From contig JAIWNF010000117.1 in the NCBI GenBank assembly GCA_025093555.1, positions 1 through 52,938 of the forward strand: a stretch of DNA of 52,938 bases, read 5' to 3'. This DNA comes from Circinella umbellata (taxonomy: Eukaryota > Mucoromycota > Mucoromycetes > Mucorales > Lichtheimiaceae). Under the pieces are notes generated by a model that was not told the origin of the DNA, did no database searches, and worked only from the letters and a program-made list of their open reading frames with translations. Shown here one piece after another: positions 20,469 to 30,083 of the stretch (the first letter of the stretch is position 1; the number at the start of each line of letters is the position of its first letter). The position numbers were made by a program, and so were the translations under genes.

Positions 20469-23400
20469 TATCCCCTCCCCAGAATATTGTACGTCCTCGG
20501 ACAATACAGCAAGATTATGAACAGCTTCAAGATGGCGACGTTCAGCAGCGCGTACAGCAGTAGGGTCAAACCATGGATCAGAAGAAAGAGCGGAATTAAC
20601 ATGGATAGGCCACAAACGGTCAGTATGAACCCAAGAATTATAAATAGGGCCATTAAGAGCTTGTAATTGATAGACATGGTGATCAGGGTTGACAGCAATA
20701 ACTTTGTATGGGCCTTTCCAATTATACTCAAGGCTAAACTTGTTTTCATGCCGCATTAATACATGGTCACCAACAGAAAAATTTTGCGGTTTGAGTACAG
20801 CATCCCAGATGGCCTTATCCTTAGCAGCTTGATTTTGTAATTTTTGTTCGGCAATAAGATGAGCTTCCCGTAATCGGCGTGCTTCAGGCACACAGCCTTG
20901 AACAATTAAAGATTCGCTAGGAGCAGATTCATTTACTTGAATAAAGGGAGGCAAAACATCACCAGGTAATTTAGGCTCGATACCATACACCAAAAAGTAA
21001 GGGCTAAAACCAGTAGTACGATGTTTATGGACTCGGCAAGCAAAGACAGCAGCGTCAACAAATTGGTCCCAGCAATGGATTTGGCCATGAGTATATTTAC
21101 GCAACATTTGTTTTAAAACCTGGTTGGTACGTTCCACCTTACTATTACTGCGTGCATGAAAGGCACTAGTTCTTATATGATTAGTCTTGAGACGACCCAG
21201 ATACAAAGCCAACACCTTTGACATGAAATTAGCACCACGGTCTGTTAAGATTTCAGCAGGACAGGAAAATGGGAGCACAATTTCTTCATAAATAAAATTG
21301 GCGATGGCTTCTCCAGTAGCATCAGGCACCGCACGAGCAATAGTCCAATTGGTGGCATAATCCACAGCCACAAGAAGCCAATGGTTACCATTAACAGTAG
21401 TTGGTAACTCACCAACGAAGTCTAAATGCCAACGAGAAAAAACTGGAGGAACAGCTAAAGGCTTCATTGGGGCATGATGAGTTTTCCGATCAGCATTAGC
21501 AGCAAGTTGACACTGAGGACAAGTAGCTAACCATCCTTGGATATCCGAGCGCATATCAGGCCACCACCATCTTTTACGCATCAGATCATAAACTGTGAGA
21601 TTACCAGCATGGCCAACAGATTTATGAAAATCTTGGACCAGATCAGCACGACGAGCAAACAAAACATATCGCATTTCTGTGATTTCATTATCATTTTTTA
21701 CCAAACGAAAGACTTGATTATCCCGGACTACAAACTTTTCTTTGTGCTTTGCTAACAGGTCCTTGTACATATGTGGCCAATTTTCTTCACCAAGGGCATA
21801 AAATTTTGGCCAATCTGATTCTTGGACAGACTTAACAGCATAAAGATAATCAGGCTCCAGAGACTTTTCATCAGTAAGACAAGTTGGACCATCCCGCCTT
21901 GATAACAAATCTGGAACATGGTTGTCACGACCTGGTTTATACTGTATATCAGGGTCATACAGTTCAATCTCGGCAATCCATCGGGTCAGTCTTGGTGTGG
22001 GCTTGGTTTTAGAACGGAAATATTTTAATGGATGGTGGTCAGAGAAAACTGTGTAACGTCGACCATCAATAAAGCAACGCCAAGTCCGTAATGAATGTAA
22101 TATCGCTAGTAATTCTCGTTCCTGGGCCGGATAGTTTCGTTCGGCAGCTGAAAGTTTTTTTGATTCAAAAGCCAAAGGATGTAGTTGACCATCATCGCCT
22201 TGTTGTAATAAAACAGCACCAACAGCGAAATCACTAGAGTCGGTTTCAATGATATAGGGGGCATCCGGATTAGGTGGCACCAAAATAGGAGCAGCAGTCA
22301 TGCGATCTTTAAGTTTTTCAAAAGCCACTTGGCAATTATTTGTCCACGCAATCGCCCTTTTCTTCGCTCCTGTTCCTTTTGTCAATTCAGTTAACGGTGC
22401 AGCCAATGAAGCGAAACCTTTAATAAAACGACGGTAATGCGACGCCAAGCCGACAAATTGACGAACTTCTTGTACATTCGATGGAACTGGCCAGTCTTGA
22501 ATAGCTTGTATTTTTTTTGTGGAGGGTAGAATACCACGCGCCGAAACTTGGAAACCAACAAACTCCAATTCAGTTTTGAAAAGGTCGCACTTTTTCAAAT
22601 TGGCAATAAGTTTAGCTTTGCGTAAGCGTTCAAGGACACAACGTAAATGTCGATAATGGTCTTCTTTTGTTTTGCTATATATTAAAATGTCGTCAAGATA
22701 CACCATTGCAAACTTGTCAATACAGTCGCCAAGCACCGAATTCATGGTTTTCTGAAATACTGGCGGTGCATTCATTAAACCAAAAGGAAGAACTACCCAC
22801 TCATAGGAACCATACCGTGTATTAAAAGAAGTCTTTGGAATATCTTCTTTTTGGATACGTATTTGATGATAGCCACTTTTCAGATCGATACTAGAGTAAT
22901 ACTTGGCGCCATGAAGTTGCTCAAGGCACTCATCAATGCGAGGGAGTGGATGAGACATACGTTTTGTTACTCGGTTGGCGGCACGATAATCAATACACAT
23001 TCGCATAGTACCATCTTTTTTACGGACAAATAATACCGGAGCACCCCATGGTGATGAGCTTGGTCGGATCAATCGCAAATCAAGTAATTCTTGGATCTGT
23101 TTACGCAGTTCAACCAATTCCAAAGGACTCATTTTGTAAGGGGGCCGAGAAATTGGATCTGCATCACCGGTGTCGATGACATGCTCAACACCACGATCAG
23201 GAGGTAAACCTGGAAGAGTATCTTGAAATACATCATCAAATTCCTTCACCAATGATTCAGCTGAATCTTGTATGGCAACACTGGCACTTGTATCATTGGG
23301 ACGAACATAGCATAAGAACATATCATCAATCCCCTTGCTGCGTTCTAAACGCTGGACTTGACGATGTGATAGAAGATAAATAAGGTCAGGAATGTCACGC

Positions 23401-23960
23401 TTGTTGTGAGGACGGATAATATAATGTTGGTCATTCTTATTAATTCGCCATGTATCTAGCTCCCAGTCGGGTATTGGTTGTACGGTCTTGAGCCAATTAC
23501 GACCAAGGATCACATCGAACTTTGTATCAAGAACATATGCATCCATGGTGTGTTTATATCCTTGTGCATCCAAAGGAAGACTAACTTGTTTGTTGATTGC
23601 CAGTACATGACCACCAGCCGTTTCAACCTCCCGATTTGAAACAGAACGACTTGTTAAACCAGCAGCAATCCTTGAAGCAACATATGAGCCAGAAGCGCCA
23701 GAATCAATCAACACTTTAACAGCACAATCACCACACAACATTAAATACAGAGGTAAATCAGTTTCTTTTATTGAAAGTAAGGAATTAAAATAATGTTTAT
23801 CTTCATCTAAGGTCTTTTGTAACATTGTAGAGTCTTCATCTTGATCATCGGATAAATCGATAAGCTCGCCTTCAGGAACTACTGGCACCTCATCTTGAAC
23901 AACGTTAAGGGATGGAATGGAACGCGGCAGGACTCCCTTTAATCCTGACGCGCTTGGCCT
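20460..23960 (-). CDS. pol: G1 pol polyprotein (PR-RT-RH-IN)
   Basis: 1,166 residues in the -1 frame, entered by frameshifting; it has no AUG of its own near the start. In order: aspartic protease (LIDSGASGSYVA), reverse transcriptase (MRMCIDYRAANRVT, LPFGLMNAPPVFQ, MVYLDDILIYSK with YLDD active site), RNase H (IIETDSSDFAVGAV, SDHHPLKYF), integrase zinc domain (HKSVGH with CPQC), catalytic DDE (HLDFVGELP, LTDRGANF, SNSKVERTNQ), and a C-terminal GPY-type module (YNWKGPYKVIAV). There is no chromodomain. The last residues run into the polypurine tract and the start of the 3' LTR. The frame is uninterrupted, so it is a plausible source of activity for G2-type copies. Confidence 0.95.
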   Translation of the reverse strand, partial: RPSASGLKGVLPRSIPSLNVVQDEVPVVPEGELIDLSDDQDEDSTMLQKTLDEDKHYFNSLLSIKETDLPLYLMLCGDCAVKVLIDSGASGSYVASRIAAGLTSRSVSNREVETAGGHVLAINKQVSLPLDAQGYKHTMDAYVLDTKFDVILGRNWLKTVQPIPDWELDTWRINKNDQHYIIRPHNKRDIPDLIYLLSHRQVQRLERSKGIDDMFLCYVRPNDTSASVAIQDSAESLVKEFDDVFQDTLPGLPPDRGVEHVIDTGDADPISRPPYKMSPLELVELRKQIQELLDLRLIRPSSSPWGAPVLFVRKKDGTMRMCIDYRAANRVTKRMSHPLPRIDECLEQLHGAKYYSSIDLKSGYHQIRIQKEDIPKTSFNTRYGSYEWVVLPFGLMNAPPVFQKTMNSVLGDCIDKFAMVYLDDILIYSKTKEDHYRHLRCVLERLRKAKLIANLKKCDLFKTELEFVGFQVSARGILPSTKKIQAIQDWPVPSNVQEVRQFVGLASHYRRFIKGFASLAAPLTELTKGTGAKKRAIAWTNNCQVAFEKLKDRMTAAPILVPPNPDAPYIIETDSSDFAVGAVLLQQGDDGQLHPLAFESKKLSAAERNYPAQERELLAILHSLRTWRCFIDGRRYTVFSDHHPLKYFRSKTKPTPRLTRWIAEIELYDPDIQYKPGRDNHVPDLLSRRDGPTCLTDEKSLEPDYLYAVKSVQESDWPKFYALGEENWPHMYKDLLAKHKEKFVVRDNQVFRLVKNDNEITEMRYVLFARRADLVQDFHKSVGHAGNLTVYDLMRKRWWWPDMRSDIQGWLATCPQCQLAANADRKTHHAPMKPLAVPPVFSRWHLDFVGELPTTVNGNHWLLVAVDYATNWTIARAVPDATGEAIANFIYEEIVLPFSCPAEILTDRGANFMSKVLALYLGRLKTNHIRTSAFHARSNSKVERTNQVLKQMLRKYTHGQIHCWDQFVDAAVFACRVHKHRTTGFSPYFLVYGIEPKLPGDVLPPFIQVNESAPSESLIVQGCVPEARRLREAHLIAEQKLQNQAAKDKAIWDAVLKPQNFSVGDHVLMRHENKFSLEYNWKGPYKVIAVNPDHHVYQLQALNGPIYNSWVHTDRLWPIHVNSALSSDPWFDPTAVRAAERRHLEAVHNLAVLSEDVQYSGEGILS
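20469..20483 (-). promoter_or_regulatory. G1 polypurine tract
   Basis: CTGGGGAGGGGATAT directly before the 3' LTR on the minus strand primes plus-strand DNA. It is identical in G2 (30084-30098). It overlaps the 3' end of pol. Confidence 0.85.
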
Positions 23961-23966
23961 TTTCCC
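23923..23966 (-). other. G1 gag-pol -1 ribosomal frameshift signal
   Basis: On the minus strand, heptamer G GGA AAA (23960-23966) is in the gag frame, then a 7-nt spacer, then arms CGCGTCAGGA (23943-23952) and TCCTGCCGCG (23923-23932) around a 10-nt loop. There is one mismatch. Slippage puts ribosomes exactly in the pol frame (AGG CCA AGC...). This is the layout of well-studied retroviral-type -1 signals. Confidence 0.85.
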
Positions 23967-25003
23967 TGGTATGACCGTCCTTGATGTTGATTATTGGATC
24001 GACCTTGGCAACGAGGAGAAGAGCAGAAACGAGCAATATGACCAAAGCCACCACAATTATAACATTCCCGATCATTATTGTTACTACCACGAAAATTATT
24101 ATTACCACGCCAATGATTATTAACACTGCGTCCTGATGAGCGCCAATTTGATTCTTGTCTTCGTGAACGAATGGCATCCAAGTCCATAGGTGCTACACCA
24201 GAAGAACGGAGGTATTCAGGAGCGGATTGTTGATGTTGATGTTGCACCGACAGAGGATGATGATTATTTTCGGATAAAGTATTTTGACTTCGTTGTTGTG
24301 CAGCTTCGACTGCTAAGGCCAAACGCATTGCATCATCGGTTGTTAAGGGGAAACGTGTCATAACTTGAAGACGAATAGTAGGTTGTAACCCTCGTTGGAA
24401 TCGATCCAGTGCTTCTTCATCCACCATTGACGGTACCGAAGACCAGGCTGCTTGAAATTGTGATACGTAGTTTGCTACAGTACTTGTTTGAACAAGGGAC
24501 GCCAGACGATCACGAGCCAATTGTAAGTGATTTGGGGGGCTAAAGTTCGCCAAAAATCTTTTTTTAAATACTGACCATTCATCACAGTCTCCCATTAATT
24601 CTTGTTGTCTCCACCAAGTGTCAGCTTCATCACGCAACAAGGTTGCAGCATAATCAGACCATTTGTGCGAGCTCAAATCGGCCATCTCAAGATATCGTTC
24701 AACAGAGCGAATCCATCCAGTAGCGGCATCTAGTCCACGGTCACCATGATACGTGTCAGGTTCACGTATACGAGCATAGAAGGTAGGTCCAGAGCTTTGT
24801 TTTTCCAACAACTTGGTCAATGCTTGCATGATAACTTTATTTTCTTCTGACATTTTTAATACTGGATCTTCAAAGGTAATTTCTTGTTTTGTTGTAAAGG
24901 TTTCTTGTTCTAAGTCTATTAGTGGATCGTTATTACTTGTGCGGTATTCGTGAAAACTAGGTACGTTCTTGTATTTATCTGGTGAATAGACTTGTTTGGA
25001 CAT
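23939..25003 (-). CDS. gag: G1 gag polyprotein
   Basis: 354 residues from a true ATG. The N-terminal 60 residues are variable. The capsid-type region has FYARIREPDTYHG, ATGWIRSVERYLE, DEADTWWRQQ and FLANFSPPNHLQLARDRLASL, followed by RFQRGLQPTIRLQV and a Gln/His-rich linker. It ends in one zinc knuckle, CYNCGGFGHIARFC, and an Arg/Gly-rich tail, so it should bind genomic RNA and form the particle. The stop codon lies 21 bp inside the pol frame, and the slippery heptamer is eight codons before the stop. No breaks. Confidence 0.95.
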   Translation of the reverse strand: MSKQVYSPDKYKNVPSFHEYRTSNNDPLIDLEQETFTTKQEITFEDPVLKMSEENKVIMQALTKLLEKQSSGPTFYARIREPDTYHGDRGLDAATGWIRSVERYLEMADLSSHKWSDYAATLLRDEADTWWRQQELMGDCDEWSVFKKRFLANFSPPNHLQLARDRLASLVQTSTVANYVSQFQAAWSSVPSMVDEEALDRFQRGLQPTIRLQVMTRFPLTTDDAMRLALAVEAAQQRSQNTLSENNHHPLSVQHQHQQSAPEYLRSSGVAPMDLDAIRSRRQESNWRSSGRSVNNHWRGNNNFRGSNNNDRECYNCGGFGHIARFCSSPRCQGRSNNQHQGRSYQGKGQARQD

Positions 25004-25035
25004 AAAAAAAATATATATATATTTATATTATTTAA

Positions 25036-25050
25036 TTTCTGTCGCTACCA
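25036..25050 (-). promoter_or_regulatory. G1 primer-binding site, probably initiator-tRNA-Met
   Basis: TGGTAGCGACAGAAA. The first 8 bases are complementary to CGCTACCA, the 3' end known for yeast initiator tRNA-Met, the common primer of Ty1 and Ty3. The rest would need this organism's own initiator tRNA to check. Confidence 0.6.
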
Positions 25051-25052
25051 AT

Positions 25053-25400
25053 TGTCGTAATATATTTTGGCGGATAACACCGTAGCCAATTAGAAATAGA
25101 ATAGAACAAAAGATAATAAATATATAAAGTATAAGTTGAAAGATGATGTTTTTATTATATGAAATGTGAAGGAGTATTTATATATTTTCTAAACTACTTA
25201 TAAGATATATGATAAACTAATAATGTTAATATATGTGTTCGTGACTGAAGGTTGACTACGTGTTCGAATAATTATTATGATGATGTGACAGTGATATAGA
25301 TTAACTACGTGGCAATATAAAAATAAAATACGTTTACAAAAGAAGTATCACAAATGGATAAAAAAGGAAAATAGAGTTACTGCTATTTATGGCTACGACA
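25053..25400 (-). repeat. G1 5' LTR
   Basis: Minus strand TGTCGTAGCCATAAATAG...ATATTACGACA, with TG...CA ends. A TATA-like AATATATAAATACTCC reads on the minus strand near 25180-25195. It is followed by a 2-nt gap and the primer-binding site. Confidence 0.93.
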
Positions 25401-25879
25401 GTCAAAAATAACACTCTGGACTTAAAAGGTGGTTTGAGAAAATCGGACTTGCTAAAACTTTTGGGTTTGAGCTGGTTTGAGCGGCTCAAACGCCTCTGAA
25501 TGATTTGAGCTGGCTCAAACTGCTCAAATCTGTAGTTTGAGTAACCAGGTCGCTCAAATTCTTAGTTTGAGTATTCTCAAACGTGTTCAAATAAAAAGTT
25601 ACCTTACACAAAATAAATATTAAGTTATGCGATATTCGTTAAGCATTGTAATACTTCATTACTCTTTTTTCCTATTTAGTTTTTTTTTCTTTTTTTTTCG
25701 CAAAATGCAGACAGCTTCTGAAATTTATTATGGATCAAAAAATGTTTTTGTAACCAGTGTTTTCAAATGAGTACACGACCAGAAAAATACATTCACCAAA
25801 AGAAAGTACCGAAGATCGTCATAAGCGTGATTATAGCACAGAACTTTATAAAGAATGGATTGCGAGTCAAGGCGATGAG

Positions 25880-27669
25880 TAGCATTCTTCATCTCATCCG
25901 ACATCCGCTCATCCGATCTGCATCCACATCCGCAAGTTCGGATGCAGATGAATGTATCATCCGATCCGATGATGCAGTCATCCAAAAGATTGAAAGTGGT
26001 AATGGGTTTTTTTATAGGTGTTTATAAAAAAAACATAAAAATATTGGATTGAAAAAGTGTGCCGCATTTTTAATGTAAGTGTAGCAAGTCAATAAATGTG
26101 ACAAATATTATTTTATCAACTCGAAGATTCATCAAACTTTTTAGATCTAAACTTTTTGAAATGATCTAATCCCAAAGATGCTGAAATGTTATTACTTGTC
26201 CCTATTCATTATATTTCTTATAACATATCATTCCTCAAATTATTTATGCTACAACATTTTCTATATTATTTCATAATAATACTAATATTTGTCCCTTTCC
26301 AAAACGAAGAATAACAAATAAAAAAAATAACCATCGTTGAAGAAGACATCTAGAATAGTTTATTTGATATTTGTATTACCATAGTGATATATATAATATA
26401 ATTATAAACCCCAATACTCTCTCTATTTTGTACAGTCCAAATGTTCATCATCCAAATATTCATCATCCAAATCCAAGTATATAAACCGTAATATCAACCC
26501 ATATCTGCGGCACTTTTTTTTTCAATGATTATTTGCATAAGTTATAAAATCTACTCAAAGAAAAATAAAATAAAATACTACCACCATTAGTAAACACATA
26601 CATTATAGTAATATAATTCGGAGAAAGGGTATGTGTGTAAAAAGAAAGAGTAGTACCACTTACCAATCGTCAAGCACAATCTCCAGTTATATAAAAGCAA
26701 TTATGTCAAAGATAGGGATATATAAAAAAGAAGGAGCTTTGATAATAAAATTGAGTAATCCTAGTTGTTTTGTAGGGTTATCAAGGTGTATATTAGATAA
26801 TTTTATTGACCAAGATTAGATAAAATATTTGTTAAAATCCATTGGTACATAAGTAGATTGTTGTAAAGAGTATATTTGTCTATAAACTCGATCCACAATA
26901 GTTAGTGGAGCAAAGATGTAATATTGTAATCGTTAAGCTAATAGATGCTTATTGGCGTTATTGAACATGTCCGTTCGTGTGTAAAATAGATACGATAATG
27001 AGTGATTAAAATAATACAATAAAAAAAAGACTACCAAACTTAGTTGTTTCATTTAAGATCATTATTTTCCATTATTAAAAAAGAAGATGACTGTGTTAAA
27101 TGGGGTAACGAAGATTTGATTGAAGAAGCTTAGTTTTCTCTTTTTTTTTTTTTGCTGTCACACATAATTTTTTTTCTTTACTTATATATTATTCTTTCCC
27201 TATTTTTTATATTTCTCTTCATAAAAAGCTTTCATCTACTATATTATCTTATACATTACAGATTTATCTATTTTATTTTTATATTTATAATAAAAATTAC
27301 CATTTACTTTTCTACAATTGCCATTGTTTATTGAAATATGCTTCTATTTTGTTTCTTTGAAGCAGTTTGAAAAACAATATTTATTCTGAACCAATCTAAA
27401 CCAATCGCACTATATTATACTTATATACGAAAAGACAAATCAACCACGATAACAATTTTTACAATATCCAATACCTTTTTTTTACATTCCAGATCAAAAC
27501 TTATTATAGATTATTTCACTCTTTTCTTTGATTCACTACAATACGACGGTTCTTCCAACTTCGACTGTATTTCTGCCAAAAAAAATATACATACACCAAT
27601 CCGATCCACATCCGATGCGGATGCAGATAGCCCTATTATCCGATCCAATCCGATCTGTGAAGAACACTA
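25880..27669. mobile_element. hAT-C: relative of hAT-B in reverse orientation
   Basis: The left end, TAGCATTCTTCATCTCATCC, corresponds to the right end of hAT-B. The right end, read inward from 27669, is TAGTGTTCTTCACAGATCGG, matching the left end of hAT-B. CATCCGC, GATCCG and GATGCGGATG repeats lie just inside both ends. There is no clear 8-bp duplication (GCGATGAG left, GTTATTTT right) and the left terminus has lost the TAGNG rule, so this copy is degraded. No coding sequence. Confidence 0.6.
26048..26526. mobile_element. Small MITE-like inverted-repeat element, about 480 bp
   Basis: ATTGAAAAAGTGTGCCGCA at the left end mirrors TGCGGCACTTTTTTTTCAAT at the right, with a 2-nt gap in the alignment. 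The interior is A/T-rich and non-coding, with CATCCAAAT repeats near 26440-26470. It is nested in hAT-C. The superfamily is not identified; no convincing target duplication. Confidence 0.45.
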
Positions 27670-29430
27670 GTTATTTTATTCACTATGCAGAGAAAACAAC
27701 GTCGCAGTACATACGGTAATGACACAACGCCATGATAACGTAAAAAGATTCTTCTTGTCCTAATTTGGCTAACCTAATATGAATGGCCTAATTTGGTCAT
27801 TATTTTTTATTCTTCTTTTTTCAGCAACTTTCTTTTTACTCTACTCCTCTTTACTCCAACAAAATGACACGACGTAAATTTCACTCCAGCTTTAAAATAA
27901 TCTATTATTATCATCTTTGACTATAACACCAGTACTGATTCCCTCTTTTTTAATCTTATACATAGATGCTCTTGTACGGTAATGGAGTTTATATGTTGGT
28001 TCTTATGTTTAACACGGGTAGTTTTAATGTTCTTTTTTTGGCCAGATTACGCGTACTCTTTTACTCATATTTTGCCCTGAATTTAATCTTTAATTTTTTT
28101 ATTCATTAACCACATCCTTGTTTTTATCCGGCTCTTATACTCTTGCTTACTTGATGATATCTATATGTTTTATGCTTACTGCAGGTAGTAACTACTCTTT
28201 TTTTTCTTTTTTTTTGCATGTACCTGTGTGCCCTATCTCCGTATATTCCCTTCAGTAATGGTTCACAAGCCCTAACATATCTGCTTTTTTATCTGCCGTT
28301 TTTTTTATTTTGTCTATTCCCATTTACTATATCTACTTTTGCTTGAAACAAAGCTATACGCGCGTTTCGTACTTTGACACAGGTACCAGTATCTCTTTTT
28401 TTTAGCTGCTTATATCCCTTTTTACATGAACTTGTATGTTCTTATTCATCCCAATCATATCCATTAATGACTAAATAGTGTGCTAAGGTGCATCCGCTCT
28501 AAATATTGACTGTATCATGAAAAACGTGTTTTCTAAAAGCCAGGGTAAATAGTGGAAAACTAGTAATAGATAAATCATAAATGGTATAAAAAATTGAAGT
28601 TGGTATGAATAAGTACTATACTTTATATAATAGACAACTTCCCCAAGCTTAAGTATTTGACAGGCATGTACTTGTTCTTTTATATATATTTATTGTATGG
28701 TTTTATTGATGTCTAATGAATATAATGTGCTCTTTATAGTAGCGGCTTTCATAGAAACATGTTATTTATCTCTTTCTCAAAACTATTCTGTAAGTATTTT
28801 ATATATAGCCTAACAAATCTTTTTCTTTATATTATTCCGTGAACATGTTTTTGTAATATAACTAACCTTTTCTGTAATTTATTCAGTAAACATATTACAT
28901 ATGGCATAACTAATTTCTCTTCAATATTATTGCATAAGCATTTTCATATACTCAACTTCTTTTTTCTATAGGAGGGTATGGTTTCATTTCATGTTTTTTT
29001 TAATATGATTCATTTTGCGTTATTTATTTACAATTTTACATCACATATTTATAGTTATATTTATTGAAAGGCATTTTATATTAGACTTTTTTAGATCCGT
29101 TATATGGTAAATGAAGGCTAGTAATATCAAATTTAGATAAAATAGTTTAGCTTTTAGTATAGTAAAAATTATATATTTATTTTAGTATAGTAGATAAAAA
29201 ATAAATAAATAAAAAAGACTTCTTTATGTATATAAAAGGAAATAAAAAGCAGATGATTGATCAACTTAAAGAATAATAAGCCAATACCAAATGATAGTTT
29301 TAAAATGTCCGAAATAAAGGAGACAATACTGAAGGCTGTATATACTTCGTGTAAAAAGAACCCACCAATATGATACTTTGATCAAAAGGTGTAACATAAA
29401 GCAGTAGCCAATAGGGTAGAAGACTAATAT
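27670..29430. other. AT-rich non-coding interior of the TTTGAGC element
   Basis: No gene is supported on either strand. It contains T-rich units around 27920-28450 that loosely repeat a CAGGTA...CTCTTTTTTT pattern, and a short minisatellite at 28785-28960. Confidence 0.5.
28785..28960. repeat. Degenerate minisatellite, about 50-60 bp unit
   Basis: About three and a half diverged units with the pattern TATTATTC-GTAAACAT-TTA-ATA-GGC-TAAC-AATCTTTTTCT. Similarity between units is partial, so this is an old tandem repeat. Confidence 0.35.
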
Positions 29431-29689
29431 CATTTTGAACCTCTCATCTTTTTTCTCAAAGGCTCAAACTCATAGATCGAGAGTGCTCAATCTGCTTAGA
29501 ATAAAAAAAACGAACCAGTTTGAGCAGGGCAAACCATTGATTTGAGCGCGTTTGAGCAGATTGGATACGCTCATCATGGTTCTCAACAATTCTCAAACCT
29601 AATAACTTAGCCAGCTCAAACGAGCTCAAACATGTGGTTTGAGCCGAGTTTGAGCTGGTTAAAAAAATACTTTATGTCCAGTGAAGTAT

Positions 29690-30083
29690 TGTCGTAATAT
29701 TTTTATGGCGGAACAATACCAAGCCAAATAAAATATAAATAATAAAAGGAAAATAAAAGAATAAAAGATGATGTTTTTATTTAATAAAATAATCGACTAT
29801 TTATATATTTTCTAAACTACTGCGGATGTAAAGAATATAATAATGATGTATGATAATAATGATATTACTGCGGATGAATAATGATAATAATATCATGAAT
29901 GATAATGATAGTAATATTAATAATATTACTGCGGATGATAATAATAAGAATAATAATAATGTTACTGCGGATATAGTAAGAAATAAGAAAGAAGCCACAG
30001 TAAAAAGAAGTATAATTGGTATTAAAAATAACCAATTAATAATTACAAGATGAAAGGTAGTACTAGATATTTTAGCTACGACA
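29690..30083 (-). repeat. G2 3' LTR with TACTGCGGAT repeats
   Basis: 394 bp. It contains four copies of (T)TACTGCGGAT spaced by A/T-rich GATAATAAT-type sequence (29818-29970). Both LTRs keep these, so they may be regulatory. The rest is A/T-rich. Confidence 0.9.

Larger units (their letters stand above)
20120..25400 (-). mobile_element. G1: apparently intact Ty3/gypsy retrotransposon
   Basis: 5,281 bp with LTRs of 349 and 348 bp differing at about five positions, GTCA on both sides (20116-20119, 25401-25404), primer-binding site, gag, pol in the -1 frame and polypurine tract. Pol order is protease, RT, RNase H, integrase, which is Ty3/gypsy order. The integrase ends in a GPY/F-like module without a chromodomain. 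Both reading frames are uninterrupted and the LTRs nearly identical, so the insertion is recent and may be active. G2 is a close relative. Confidence 0.95.
20095..29683. mobile_element. TTTGAGC-repeat hAT-like element, interrupted by G1
   Basis: The ends are CACTGGACTTATTATGT (from 20095) and CACTGGACATAAAGTAT (inward from 29683), an imperfect inverted repeat of hAT type (CACTG). About 200 bp inside each end (25425-25600 and 29450-29660) is dense in TTTGAGC and GCTCAAA repeats in both orientations. G1 (20120-25400) is inserted 25 bp inside the left end. hAT-C and a small MITE lie in the interior. No transposase gene is visible and no 8-bp target duplication was found, so both limits are provisional. 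It fills the short spacer between the two tRNA genes. Confidence 0.5.

Noticed and set aside
20460..23960. Chromodomain at the end of the G1 integrase
   Set aside because: The C-terminus has a GPY-type module but no YxVEKI...W..W pattern. The only chromodomain found is in the DNA transposase at 37189-38673.
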